This document shows, piece by piece, positions 29,565 to 39,697 of a stretch of 64,000 nucleotides of DNA. The translations under genes and the position numbers were made by a program. Every line of letters starts with the position of its first letter. Positions within the stretch are counted from its first letter, which is position 1. Source of the stretch: Schizochytrium sp. CCTCC M209059. Its lineage: Eukaryota > Sar > Bigyra > Thraustochytrida > Thraustochytriidae. Under the pieces are notes generated by a model. It saw nothing but the letters and a program-made list of their open reading frames with translations, ran no database searches and was not told the DNA's origin. Where the stretch lies: NCBI GenBank assembly GCA_000818945.1, contig KN805370.1:834715-898714 (forward strand), written 5' to 3'.

Positions 29565-32000
29565 ATGACAGCAACTTCACGAAAAGGGGACGAGGACTCC
29601 GCCCTTGACCAGAGAAGCGTCGCGCTTGCCCCGAGTCTGGTCAGTGCCATCGAACAGGCCCTCGAGCAGTCCATGCGCCGCGGCAATTCTTCTGTATTTC
29701 CAATGCCGGCATCTTCTTCCTCATCTTCGGCTTCGTCTTCGTCTTCGTTTTCTATGTCGCATCCTGCGTCATTATCATCGTTTACAACGACAACATCGGT
29801 TCCTCCATCGATACTTACATCGTCAATGCAACCTTCTATACATGAAAACGGGGCGTCCGCGGCAGCTACAGGAGGGAGAACCACAAAAAATGGCGCACCG
29901 TCATGTTCAGCCATGTCGTCAGTTTCGTCATTCTCATCTTCTACTTCGGTCTCAAGTCCAAATGCTGGCTCGCCCATGGGCCGTAAAACAAAGGCCCCAA
30001 CACAAAAAATTGATTCGCATAAAAATGCGAAACGGCCCCGTTACACGTCATCTGTAGCCTCCGCGGCCTCGAAACCCGCTGCAAAGGGTGGGTCAAGGGA
30101 AAACACCGGGCAAGCGAGTCAGAGCCAGGATGCAATTTACGGAAACCCTGAGCAGGTGGTGCAGCTCTTATCTTCCAACATGATGCTCTCGAACATGAAA
30201 GGGTCTTGCGACGAAAGCGTGGGGACGCGGCCCATTAACGCTCACAAGGTTCTGGAATCCGAAGCGCGACGCACGTTTCCGGCATTTTCTCAAACGCAGT
30301 CAGTGCTTAATGCACAGATTTTTGCGACGTTGCAGCGATTGGGTAAAATGGCAGCTCACTTCACCATTGTGAAAACCTCATTGGAAAGTGAGCGAAATGA
30401 TGCGGAGGTGCGAGAAGCTCTTGAGGGCATTCATGATGAGATGAACCTTATCCAGAACTCCCTCAAAGATGATCTCAAGAGACTCAGTGATTTGAAAGAG
30501 ACTCTTGCCAACGAGCACTTCCATCAGGCGTTAAACGAGCACTTTCATCAAGAGGTCGACGATGAACTCGTCGCTAGAACCGCACTTCTTGAGATGGGAA
30601 CGCGTAACGAATCGCCGACAGCGACCATTCAGTCGCCGACAAATTCTGGAGCCCTCGGCGTCCGTGAGGGAGGATCGATGGGAACGCAGCGAGTACCTTC
30701 CTTTTCCTCCTCCTCATCGTCGTCTTCTTCCTCCTCCTTTCCCTCCTCGTCAATGTCATCATCGTCATCGTCTATGCTTGGTCAAGGACCAGGCGCTTCT
30801 CCTTTATCAGAAAGCCACGTTTCACCGTCGTTGCGCAGAATTGACACCGGAGAGTTGTCCGCCCGCTTTCAACACCACATTTCGACGACATCTGGAGTTC
30901 CCGAGCAGGTCGCCCGAGCAGCCGTAGCATCGGCTGCATCGGCCGTCTTGCGCGCCCAAAACGCAGTTTCTTCTGCATCGAAAAAAGCAACCTCCACGCC
31001 GGACAAAAAGGCAGTTTCTTCAAAGACCAAAACTGCAGAATCTTCTAGGGTCGAGGGCGAGACCGGGGTAGAGTCTCGAGCCGAGCCCTTGGATGCGATG
31101 CGCGGGAACAACAAGCGCATGACATCTATCAGTACCGGTGCGAGTAAAGCCGACTTGAGCAAAAAGAAGAGTGAAAGTGAGGCCACGACGAAAAGCAACG
31201 ATGAAGTCAAATCGCCCTCCGTGATCGCAGGAGGTCGAAGCGGTCAGGATGAACTCCCGGTCTTCCAACCGCCACCCCCTGGCTTCGTGCGGGACAATCG
31301 CGGCACTCTGGTTCCTGCAGGCTACACTGGATACCTGCGCAAGCCCAAGAATGCTGGCGGAGCCTCCAATGTGGGCCTTGACTCGAAAACGATAAAGCGA
31401 GAGGCGTTTAAGTTGCTCAATGCCAAGCCTGCCCCTGTGCACAAATCCACTCTTTTCTGCTCCTGCCGCAAGTCAAAGTGCCTCAAACTCTATTGCGACT
31501 GTTTTGCAGCAAGCATGATATGCAGTGGGTCCTGTACGTGCTTTGAGTGCCGGAACTCGCCTCAATTCTCGCGTGAAAGGCTCGTCGCTCTCGAGAACAT
31601 TCTCAAGCGTAAGCCATATGCCTTTCATGTGCAGGGGCGCACGTATTCTACGACGGAAAGCGCGCGAAAGCTCGAAGTGGGCTGCAATTGCCGTCGCACG
31701 CTCTGTCTGAAAAAGTACTGCATTTGCTTCTCCAACGGTGATTACTGCAAGACGTCGTGCCGCTGCCTTCAGTGCGGCAACAAGCTTTCTAACCCCAAGG
31801 CCATGGAGAATTTTATGGTGAAAAAGGGGATATCTAGTCACGACGCGGCTGACAAGCCTTTGCTCGAATATTATTCTTCACAGAGCGCATCTGGTGAAAA
31901 AAAGACTGACACGGATGAAAGTCAGCAGCAAAACACATCTTCTCAGGGCGACGCCATTCCTGCTGTGGATTCTCACGCAGAGCCTGTACGCAAGACGTAA
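29565..32000 (+). CDS. LIN54/TSO1-type CXC (CRC) domain protein
   Basis: An 811-aa protein. Two cysteine-rich CXC repeats, about residues 629-668 (FCSCRKSKCLKLYCDCF) and 705-744 (CNCRRTLCLKKYCICF), are joined by a conserved linker that includes the RNP-type turn (RNSPQFSRERL). This is the tesmin/TSO1/LIN54 CRC module, which binds CHR-like promoter elements (TTYGAA); LIN54 is the DNA-binding subunit of DREAM/MuvB cell-cycle repressors. The N-terminal 600 residues are Ser/Thr-rich, with a helical segment near 235-325. A Pro-rich motif with PGFVRDNRGTLVP precedes the CRC region. ATG at 29565; single exon. Nuclear role is inferred from the family. Confidence 0.88.
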   Translation: MTATSRKGDEDSALDQRSVALAPSLVSAIEQALEQSMRRGNSSVFPMPASSSSSSASSSSSFSMSHPASLSSFTTTTSVPPSILTSSMQPSIHENGASAAATGGRTTKNGAPSCSAMSSVSSFSSSTSVSSPNAGSPMGRKTKAPTQKIDSHKNAKRPRYTSSVASAASKPAAKGGSRENTGQASQSQDAIYGNPEQVVQLLSSNMMLSNMKGSCDESVGTRPINAHKVLESEARRTFPAFSQTQSVLNAQIFATLQRLGKMAAHFTIVKTSLESERNDAEVREALEGIHDEMNLIQNSLKDDLKRLSDLKETLANEHFHQALNEHFHQEVDDELVARTALLEMGTRNESPTATIQSPTNSGALGVREGGSMGTQRVPSFSSSSSSSSSSSFPSSSMSSSSSSMLGQGPGASPLSESHVSPSLRRIDTGELSARFQHHISTTSGVPEQVARAAVASAASAVLRAQNAVSSASKKATSTPDKKAVSSKTKTAESSRVEGETGVESRAEPLDAMRGNNKRMTSISTGASKADLSKKKSESEATTKSNDEVKSPSVIAGGRSGQDELPVFQPPPPGFVRDNRGTLVPAGYTGYLRKPKNAGGASNVGLDSKTIKREAFKLLNAKPAPVHKSTLFCSCRKSKCLKLYCDCFAASMICSGSCTCFECRNSPQFSRERLVALENILKRKPYAFHVQGRTYSTTESARKLEVGCNCRRTLCLKKYCICFSNGDYCKTSCRCLQCGNKLSNPKAMENFMVKKGISSHDAADKPLLEYYSSQSASGEKKTDTDESQQQNTSSQGDAIPAVDSHAEPVRKT

Positions 32001-32689
32001 GGACGCTTTGAATGCGAACGGACGACGCAGGCTTACAAAAATTGCCTCGACGATGGCGATGACAACACTAGCAAAAGTGAATAGAAACCTCACAAAGTGA
32101 ACAAACAGGGCGGCAAACAGGGCGGGTAGGCGGGCGATGATCTGTTGCAATATTAGAGGCCAAAGGCCAGCTCAAAAGAACCCAGCCCAGCCCAGCTTAG
32201 CGTAGCTTGGCGTAGCTTAGCGTAGCTTAGCTTAGCCGGCCCGTGAGTTTCCCTTCAGGCAGACCTAGCTTGCTCCATCTTTTGATTGTTTGTACATACA
32301 TTTTTTCGAAATAAAAAACAACGCCTCGGTGCTTATGTTTTTTTTACAAACCTCTCTCGGGCCACCATCTCAACTCGGGCCTTGGCTCCTGGACGAGTCG
32401 CCGCGCGATGCTCATACCACCCCCCCCCCCCCCCCCCCCATCAACAAGCCGTCGGAGGGCGTGTCCGCGCGCGCCTTCGCAAGGTGAGTCCCGAATCCGC
32501 ACCGCGCGTGCGAGGCTCGAGTGCTCGCCGCGCAGCAGTACTACTCGCGGGCCCGGCCTGGCGCCAGCGCGGCGTGGCGGGCGTGGTGCGGACGCCGCGC
32601 CGTCCTCCCCCCGCGCCCGGCCCGCTCCCCCCGCGCGCTCGGCGCGAACAGACGGAGAGGGCGGCCGAAAGCCGGGAAGAAGAGTCGCC
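32001..32689. other. Intergenic region and HERC-like 5' UTR
   Basis: An AGCTTAG-type run (32190-32235), an AT-rich patch, a 20-base poly-C tract (32420-32439), then GC-rich sequence. The HERC-like frame is open upstream to an ATG at 32408, but translation would include a long polyproline run and Arg/Pro low complexity. Confidence 0.45.
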
Positions 32690-35600
32690 ATGGGCGAACA
32701 AGCAGGCGGCGACGAAGAGCCCAGGCCGCGGACCGAGCACCGGAGCAGGTCGACCGCGCGCACGGCCGCGGCTGCGGCGCGCAGCCGGAGGCTCTCGGCG
32801 AGGGCGTCTCGCGGCATCTTGGGCGAGAGCAGCACCTTCCGTGGCTTGGCGAGGAGGCACAAAGGCCACCCGGTGGGAAACGAGGACGGCGACGACTACA
32901 AGGACCGTGACGGGGACGAGAACGACGTCGACCAGGAGCTCGAGGACCAAACCAGCGTCAGGAAATCGTCGCGAGCGTCGCGAAAGGGCACGTGGAGGAA
33001 TCGCAAATCCGGACGCGGGTCACGCCCCGAAACCACCATGGAGGGCCAGCAGCAGCAGCAGCAGCAGCTAGAGCCTCTTGACAACGGCGACGACAAGTCG
33101 ACGATCGACGAGGATGAGGAGGACGCCTCGTCGGCGTCAACGGCAGTCGAGAGTCGAGGGAGCAGTCATGCGCGTTGCTCGCGCTTGTCTCTTGCACGTG
33201 GAGGGCAACTGACGCGTACGAATGCACGCATGTCGCTGCGCAAAGACAGCAAAGCTGCTCTGCAAGTGCTTGCTCGTGTCAGTAAGCGTGTGCGAGACTC
33301 GGCTTTGCAGAAGCTTGAAAGACGGCGCACAATGGACCCAAATGCCAGCAAGAAGAGAACTAGCAGCAATGGAAAGAGCGCCCGCGGTGCTTTGCGCTCT
33401 GGTTATGGAGCCGAAGACGATGAAGAAACGTACTGTCTTCCAGGTTCTTCTTCCACCTCGATTCTGGCATGGGGCGACAATAGCGCGGGTCAACTCATGT
33501 TTGAAGGAGGCCGCCATGCAGAAGCGAGTGGATGGGAAGCAACAGCGTGTGCCTCTGCTCTTGATTCGGCCACGATCGTCTGCGTGGGCACATCCGGCGC
33601 GCACACGGTAGCCGTCACTTCTGATGGCTCTCTTGTCGGGGCAGGAGATAACAGCGAGGGCCAGCTCGACCCGAATTTGGGCCCAGAAGCCTTTCAGGAG
33701 GACCCGCTGCTCATCGATGATCCTTTTCTCCACAAGCAGCACATCGTGCAAGCCGCATGCGGTGACGCCCACACCGCCGTACTGACATCGAGCGGTCGCG
33801 TGGCAACCTGGGGCAACAATGAGTCCGGTCAGCTTGGACACTCGCGCGATCGCGACATTTACAACGTGGCACCGCGCCTCGTCGAGCGCATGCGAGAGAT
33901 CGTCATCCAGGTCGCATGCACGGGGAGCTCCACGCTGCTCCTCAGTGAACGCGGACGTGTGTTCTCCTTTGGCCGCAATGTGGATGGTATCCTCGGTCTG
34001 GGTGATGAGGAGAACCGCGCCTCGCCCAAGATGGTCCGTGGCGCGCTCGACGGAAATCCCATCGTGCAGCTCGCGACGGGTGATAATCACGTTTGCGCCG
34101 TTTCCGTCACGGGGCGCGTTTACGCTTGGGGTAGCAACTCTCAGGGACAGCTTGGACTTGCGCGAAAGAACGCCCCGCAGCGCGCTCTTGAGCCGTCCCG
34201 TGTTGTTCTCTCTCGCGCCGTGTCCAAGGTCGCCTGCGGCGCAGAGCACTCCGTCTTTCTCACCGTGTGCGGGGGCGTCTATGTGTGCGGACGCGCAGAG
34301 GAGGGCCAGCTCGGTTTTGCGCCCCAAAAGAAATTGCGCCGCTTCGTTACACCCCCGCGACGACTCGAGGTCTTGGCAGACCTTGATGTCGCGCCACTGC
34401 AGATCGCCGCGTCGCACCATACAACCTTTCTCCTTTTGGAAGATGGCGTCGTTCTCATGGCTGGCACTCTTGCACTGTCGGAGACTTGGGCATCTCGCGC
34501 CGACGATGCGACGGCGCGAGATGCCCAGGATATCGACAATGACCATCGCCGCAGCCGCCGCGGCCGTCCGGGTACGATTGCCGTAGATGCCAACTTGCAT
34601 CACCACGGGTCTTCCTCCGAGGAGAACAGCGAACCCACAGTGTCTGACGAGGATGAGTCCCCGCGCATGTTGTCTTCACAAAAACACATGGAATTTGGCG
34701 GATTTACGCAGATATTGGACGCATCAGCAAACGTTATCTCGGTGATGGGAAGCGGCGGTGCGATCTTTGCCATTCAGTCTGAGCGACACATCAGCGCGCG
34801 GCGAGACGTGCTTGCGCGTGGCTGGCCCCGCGCCAAAGTGACGGCGCTGAGTGGCGAGGACGTGCAGTTGCAGGCCAAGGAAATCCTGGGCCGCTTCGAC
34901 AAGCTGGGGCGCAAGTCCTCGCGCACCTTTCGAAGTCATGTGAATATGCCTCTTTTTGATATGTGTACTCTCAACGCGAGCTTTCTCTCGGGCAAGTATT
35001 CGTCAGAACACCGATCGAGCCCGGACAAGTTTGACGAGAAGCGCAACTCATGCATTGATTTCGAGCCGATGCTGCACGGGATGGAGGAGCTTGCCGCTGC
35101 TTTTGAGGCGAGTATGGGCCCTGACGATTCTGTCAAGTATTTACGTGAACGAGTTGCGCCGATAATCGGCCAATTGGATGAGGCTGCGCCGCATCTCACG
35201 GAGCCCGACCAGCTACGACTCTTTCTTGTGCTGCTCATGTCGCCTCTAATGCGAAACGTACCAAAGGAGTACGATCTGCTTGTGAGTGTCTTTAAGCGTC
35301 TACCATCACGATCGCGGGATGTTTTGCTCTCGTGGATCAAGTATGACATCACGTCAGACATTTTGGCGACTTACCTCGTTGACCCTCTGGTGGCGCTCTT
35401 TGATGAAGCGGTAGCTTATTCGCGTCTCGAATACACGAAGGACGTGTGTGCATTGTTACGCCATCTCCACCGTATCAACCAGGGCCGTTCGCGTGGGAAG
35501 TCTGCCATGGCGCGAATCGACCACCGGCGTTTCTACTCAACGAAGCTGCGCGAGATGGAGATGGAGGAGCTTGCCATTAACTTTCGTGATTGGCGCTCCA

Positions 35601-36892
35601 TTTTGGACGCCCGTCAAGTGGCGCGCGAGACCGAAGCGGCGCTTGGCGCCCCGATCAGCAACGCGCCGGAGCGCCTGCACGAATTCACGATCTTCGATTT
35701 CCCCTTTTTATTGAATGCCGGCGACAAGCGACGCGTCTTGCATTTCGAGGACCAGAGCTCGCAGTTTCGCAACGTGGTGATGAGCCGGCTGTTCAGCAAC
35801 GAACCCTTTTATACGCTTTCTGTGCGCCGCTCGCACCTTTTGGAGGACACCATGGCGCGTATTGGGAGCTCAAAGGGGGGATCGACGGACTTTCGGAAGC
35901 CATTGAAAGTCAAATTTGAGGGTGAACAGGGCCTCGACGCCGGCGGCGTGCGCAAAGAGTTCTTTCAACTCTTGTCTGCACAGCTGTTCCAGCCAGACTG
36001 CGGGCTTTTCCGCCGCAACGGTGATACCAATACGCTTTGGTTCAACGTATTCGATGAGGACATGGCGGACTCAAATCAGCCGTACGTTCTCGTTGGCATT
36101 CTCATTGGACTTGCCATCTACAATTCGACCCTTCTCGACGTTCAGTTCCCGCTCTTGTTTTGGCGAACTCTGCTCGGAAAAGTGCCCGAGGAGCCGACGA
36201 TTGAGCATCTCGAGGAGCTTGACAGTCAGTATGCAAGAAACGTGCAGGCGATGCTCGACTACGACGAGGACGACTTCGAGGACGTCTTTATGCAATCTTT
36301 TGAGGTCTCGGTGGACCTCTTTGGCGAGAAAAGACAAGTCGAGCTCGTCCCTGGGGGTTCTGACCTCGTTGTCACGCGCGAAAACCGCCATGAATATGTC
36401 AAGGCGCTGTGCAAATACCTCGTCGTCGATAGCATTGGATCCAATGCGCGGGATATGCTGGAGGGTTTCCACCGGGTCATCCCCGAGGACTCTCGCTCTC
36501 TGCAGCTCTTTGAGCCTGACGAGCTCGAACTTGCCGTGTGCGGTATGCTCGAGCTCGACTTTGACGAACTGCACCGCATTGCACAGTACGAGGGCGGCTA
36601 CAATGAGGAGCACGAAACCATTAAGCGTTTCTGGCGCATCGTGAGCTCTTTTTCGTACGAAGAAAAGCAAACCTTTCTCCGCTTTACCACTGGTTCGCCA
36701 AAGTCTCCCGTTGGCGGGCTCTCGGCACTGGGCAATTTCACAGTGCAGCGGGCCGGCCCGGACACGGACAACATGCCAACCTCTTACACGTGCTTCAATA
36801 CCATCATGCTCCCTGAGTACGCCTCCGAGTCCAAGATGCGTGAGCGTATAATGCTCGCCTTGGAGCACTCGATCGGTTTCGGTCTCGAGTAG
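32690..36892 (+). CDS. RCC1-repeat HECT E3 ubiquitin ligase (HERC-like)
   Basis: A 1400-aa protein from the ATG at 32690 (context GCCATGG). The frame stays open to an ATG at 32408 through a poly-C tract; I prefer the inner start. The N-terminal 240 residues are charged, with a Gln run. RCC1-type propeller repeats span about 250-600 (WGDNSAGQL, WGNNESGQLGH, FGRNVDGILGLG, WGSNSQGQLG, CGRAEEGQLGF). A helical middle follows, then a HECT domain in the last 350 residues, with LDAGGVRKEFF and the catalytic Cys1368 in the SYTCFNTI motif. Small HERC proteins (HERC3-6) share this order. HECT ligases take ubiquitin from an E2 onto the Cys and pass it to substrates; the substrate is unknown. Single exon. 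Confidence 0.92.
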   Translation: MGEQAGGDEEPRPRTEHRSRSTARTAAAAARSRRLSARASRGILGESSTFRGLARRHKGHPVGNEDGDDYKDRDGDENDVDQELEDQTSVRKSSRASRKGTWRNRKSGRGSRPETTMEGQQQQQQQLEPLDNGDDKSTIDEDEEDASSASTAVESRGSSHARCSRLSLARGGQLTRTNARMSLRKDSKAALQVLARVSKRVRDSALQKLERRRTMDPNASKKRTSSNGKSARGALRSGYGAEDDEETYCLPGSSSTSILAWGDNSAGQLMFEGGRHAEASGWEATACASALDSATIVCVGTSGAHTVAVTSDGSLVGAGDNSEGQLDPNLGPEAFQEDPLLIDDPFLHKQHIVQAACGDAHTAVLTSSGRVATWGNNESGQLGHSRDRDIYNVAPRLVERMREIVIQVACTGSSTLLLSERGRVFSFGRNVDGILGLGDEENRASPKMVRGALDGNPIVQLATGDNHVCAVSVTGRVYAWGSNSQGQLGLARKNAPQRALEPSRVVLSRAVSKVACGAEHSVFLTVCGGVYVCGRAEEGQLGFAPQKKLRRFVTPPRRLEVLADLDVAPLQIAASHHTTFLLLEDGVVLMAGTLALSETWASRADDATARDAQDIDNDHRRSRRGRPGTIAVDANLHHHGSSSEENSEPTVSDEDESPRMLSSQKHMEFGGFTQILDASANVISVMGSGGAIFAIQSERHISARRDVLARGWPRAKVTALSGEDVQLQAKEILGRFDKLGRKSSRTFRSHVNMPLFDMCTLNASFLSGKYSSEHRSSPDKFDEKRNSCIDFEPMLHGMEELAAAFEASMGPDDSVKYLRERVAPIIGQLDEAAPHLTEPDQLRLFLVLLMSPLMRNVPKEYDLLVSVFKRLPSRSRDVLLSWIKYDITSDILATYLVDPLVALFDEAVAYSRLEYTKDVCALLRHLHRINQGRSRGKSAMARIDHRRFYSTKLREMEMEELAINFRDWRSILDARQVARETEAALGAPISNAPERLHEFTIFDFPFLLNAGDKRRVLHFEDQSSQFRNVVMSRLFSNEPFYTLSVRRSHLLEDTMARIGSSKGGSTDFRKPLKVKFEGEQGLDAGGVRKEFFQLLSAQLFQPDCGLFRRNGDTNTLWFNVFDEDMADSNQPYVLVGILIGLAIYNSTLLDVQFPLLFWRTLLGKVPEEPTIEHLEELDSQYARNVQAMLDYDEDDFEDVFMQSFEVSVDLFGEKRQVELVPGGSDLVVTRENRHEYVKALCKYLVVDSIGSNARDMLEGFHRVIPEDSRSLQLFEPDELELAVCGMLELDFDELHRIAQYEGGYNEEHETIKRFWRIVSSFSYEEKQTFLRFTTGSPKSPVGGLSALGNFTVQRAGPDTDNMPTSYTCFNTIMLPEYASESKMRERIMLALEHSIGFGLE

Positions 36893-37446
36893 ACGTTCAT
36901 GACAACCTTTCCCCACTGCGCGTGAATTTGTCCAGAGCTGGGTGGCCTTGACGCACTCTTCTTGTTTTTATTACTCTTCTTCTCCTCCTTCTCCTTCTTC
37001 TTCTGTTTGAATCATGTTTTTCTTTGTTATGATCATCTCTACCTACTCTTTTGCTTTGCTTTCGTGTTTGTCGTCGCCATTCTCAACGATGTGTGCCGCC
37101 AGCTGCCGCTTGGCTTGCGAAGGCCGGCAGAAGAACTTCCCTCCTTCCTTCCTTCCTTCCTTTATTTAGTCCTTGCTCGCTTGCCGCGTAGCAGCGCAGA
37201 GAAGAGGGCGAAAGAGTGCCAGAGAAAGAGCGACCAGAGAAGAGCGATGCCGTGGAGGTCCAAACGAAAACGCAACGAACGACGCGACGCGACGCGTGAG
37301 CGTCCCCGACGGGCCGCGAGCAGGGCGGCGAGAAGGGGGCCCGCTGCGGCGGAACGTGGCTGTGGACACAGCAGCGCCTGGACGTTTGACGACCCCGGTG
37401 TCGACGTGAGGCAGACTCGGAGCAGCGAGTACCAGCCTCAACGAAG
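36893..37446. other. Intergenic region, HERC-like / LMBRD2
   Basis: A pyrimidine-rich stretch (36955-37010) and CTTC runs near 37140, then the GC-rich LMBRD2 leader. No gene seen. Confidence 0.4.
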
Positions 37447-39177
37447 ATGGCGGCAGCAGGTCTCGCCGTGCTGAGTCTTGCCGGCGTAGCGTTCTGCTTC
37501 GCATGGGCCTGGCGCAAGGTGCGCTTTTATGCACGCGAAGACACCCCCCTCCCGTACATTCTGCTTGTCGGCGGCGTATGGTGGCTTGGCGTCGTGGCGG
37601 TAGGTGTGCTTCTGCCAATGGATGTCGCCACGTCGGGGTCCAGCTCGTCGAAGGCAATGCTCGCGCTGTGGAAGACCAACTACTGGGTGACTTTTATTTG
37701 CTGCTGGGTTGTCTGCCCAATCGCTTCTGCGTATTGGACCTCTGGCGCTTTCACTTGGAAGCGGAGACTACGCTCGGCGCTCCTTTCGAACCTCAAGTTT
37801 TATGCGCGCGTTCTTGTCGTGCTGGCGCTCATCTTTGTGCTCGTGCTTATGCACCAAGGTTTTCAATTTTCCAAGGTGACTGGCTTTCTAATTGCCGCCG
37901 CGAATGCCTACGGTCTCTTTCTCGTTGTGGTGATGCTCGGCTACGGCCTGGTGGAGATGCCCCGGGAAATTTGGGAAAAGACTTGCCCCCGACGAATGCT
38001 CGACTACCATTATTGCTCTGCGCCTCAAACCGAAGAAGCCCTCATGGATGCGCAGGCTGATCTTCTCGATGTGCTCGATGCCGTGGAGCGCTTCGAGTGC
38101 CCGCAGGATCTCATGTTGCAGGCTCATTATGATGAGGTGCGTTCCAAGGCCAAAAATGCGCGAGAGACCTGTCTCGATGAGCGCACGTCAATGTCCCATA
38201 GGACGCGAAGGACCTCTGTTGATAGTACAGGCGGACGTGGGTCCATGTCGGCCCTTGAGCACTTGCACTCGAGGCTTAAGAATGCCATAATCAAAGCGGA
38301 GCGAGCCAAGTTTCAATGGCAGTCTCTGCTCGACGTTACGGAGCAGCTCGAGGCTGAAGTCAAGTTGCTTGATACACCGGCAAGCTCTCTCTACCAGCGT
38401 CTCGATGGCGGTGGTCTGGAAGCTAGCATCGAAGAAGCGCAGGGAGGCATTGACGCGAGCGGGCTTGGCGTCGACGAGACTGGAGCGTCCTCACGGGGTC
38501 CCCCGCGTCGTCTTACTCTTTACTACAATGCTCTCAAGGCCCTCTACGCGGTCATGGTCTTGCTCTCTGTGATTCTCATTTGGAATGAGTGCGCGTCGGC
38601 CATCTCCAGCGAGGCGTCCGTTTTTGGTCTAATGGTCCGTTTTGCCGGAAACTTTTTCACGCGCTGGCTGTGCTGCGTACTTCCATTATCGTACATTGCG
38701 GCCTGCGTGTACGTTGCTCTTTTCAAGTTCAAGCTTCTCGACCAACTGACGCTGTACGGCAACCGGCAAACAGATGTTTCGAACTTGCTTTTCAACGCAT
38801 CGTATGTGGGTCGCGTACAGTTTTCCCTTGGCGTTAACTACACAACACAGCTCGTGACAGAGGACAGACAGTCGCTTGCGTTTTACTCTTTGATTGGAGA
38901 CATGGATGTTGTTCCTTTTCTGGGCAGCGCTTTCAACTTTTATCTCCCGGTGCTCATACTGTTGCTTTCGGCATGTACATACTTTCGTGTTTTTGATCGC
39001 CTTCTCAACGTGGTGGGCATTGAGACACACACGGAACCGGGCGAGGGTGGACAAAGCCAGGATCTCGTTGCGCAAGGCCAGCAACTCGTCGCGCGCCACC
39101 GGGCGCGACTCGAGCGGCGCAGAGGCCGCGACGCAGAGGCCGCGGAGGAGCGATCCTTTTCGCTGCGCCAGTTCTGA
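37447..39177 (+). CDS. LMBRD2: LMBR1 domain-containing protein 2
   Basis: A 576-aa multi-pass membrane protein of the LMBR1/lipocalin-receptor-like family. LMBRD2 is linked to regulation of GPCR signalling in animals; its role here is unknown. About nine TM segments: N-terminal ones at about 5-23, 33-52, 73-95, 113-135 and 142-165, and a C-terminal group from about 355 to 530. Family motifs are visible: LLPMDVATS after TM2, AAANAYGLFLVVVMLGYGLVEMPR before the first long loop, and a coiled-coil loop at about 195-320. In the C-terminal half, FAGNFFTRWLCCVLP and a conserved Asn-rich segment (TDVSNLLFNASYVG) match LMBR1 proteins. The ATG at 37447 sits in AAGATGG. Intronless. Confidence 0.88.
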   Translation: MAAAGLAVLSLAGVAFCFAWAWRKVRFYAREDTPLPYILLVGGVWWLGVVAVGVLLPMDVATSGSSSSKAMLALWKTNYWVTFICCWVVCPIASAYWTSGAFTWKRRLRSALLSNLKFYARVLVVLALIFVLVLMHQGFQFSKVTGFLIAAANAYGLFLVVVMLGYGLVEMPREIWEKTCPRRMLDYHYCSAPQTEEALMDAQADLLDVLDAVERFECPQDLMLQAHYDEVRSKAKNARETCLDERTSMSHRTRRTSVDSTGGRGSMSALEHLHSRLKNAIIKAERAKFQWQSLLDVTEQLEAEVKLLDTPASSLYQRLDGGGLEASIEEAQGGIDASGLGVDETGASSRGPPRRLTLYYNALKALYAVMVLLSVILIWNECASAISSEASVFGLMVRFAGNFFTRWLCCVLPLSYIAACVYVALFKFKLLDQLTLYGNRQTDVSNLLFNASYVGRVQFSLGVNYTTQLVTEDRQSLAFYSLIGDMDVVPFLGSAFNFYLPVLILLLSACTYFRVFDRLLNVVGIETHTEPGEGGQSQDLVAQGQQLVARHRARLERRRGRDAEAAEERSFSLRQF

Positions 39178-39379
39178 TGCGCACGCAAGCTTCCCTGTTT
39201 TCTTCATTCCTTTTTACGAAACGAAGATCGCGTTATCCTCGCATGCTGCGGGCCGGGGAGAGACGCTGCTTATCTCGGAACCCTACGTGATACATTCACC
39301 GACGATAGAGTCATATTTAAAATAACTTTGTTTTGGGTGTGTATGATGTGTGTGCATGTATGTATTACTCTTCTAGGTT

Positions 39380-39697
39380 TTACCTGACCTCGGTGGCTTG
39401 CTGCACAAAGTCTTTGGCCTGGACACAGAGCTCGGCGTCCTCTGGGACTGTGTTATCCTCGAGAAAGCTTTGCACAGTGCTGCAAGCATCAGCCACGCGG
39501 CTCTTGGCGTCGGCAAGCATGGCCTTTGATTCGTCAAGAGCGTCCGAAATCTGGCGGTACCTGTCGTGCTCTGTGCCCATACTCTCAAGCTGTGCCTCGG
39601 TCTTTTGGACCTCCTCGGCGTACATGTTGTGCTCCTTGATGGCGCGCTTCAACACGCCGACCTTGACCCTGAGCTGCTGCTCCAACGCCTTGTCCAT
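39380..39697 (-). CDS. TBCA: Tubulin-specific chaperone A
   Basis: A 105-aa protein, the usual size of this small three-helix-bundle cofactor, which holds beta-tubulin during alpha/beta dimer assembly. The family start pattern is clear: LRVKVGVLKRAIKEHNMYAEEV, followed by a long helix with Glu/Gln (TEAQLESM) and a third helix with LADAKSRVADA. The frame extends to a TTG at 39802; the ATG at 39697 gives MDKALEQQ, matching other TBCA N-termini. It converges with LMBRD2 across about 200 bp and diverges from YKT6. Confidence 0.9.
   Translation of the reverse strand: MDKALEQQLRVKVGVLKRAIKEHNMYAEEVQKTEAQLESMGTEHDRYRQISDALDESKAMLADAKSRVADACSTVQSFLEDNTVPEDAELCVQAKDFVQQATEVR

Noticed and set aside
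33137..34606. 489-codon minus-strand frame
   Set aside because: Antisense shadow of the RCC1 repeats of the HERC-like gene.
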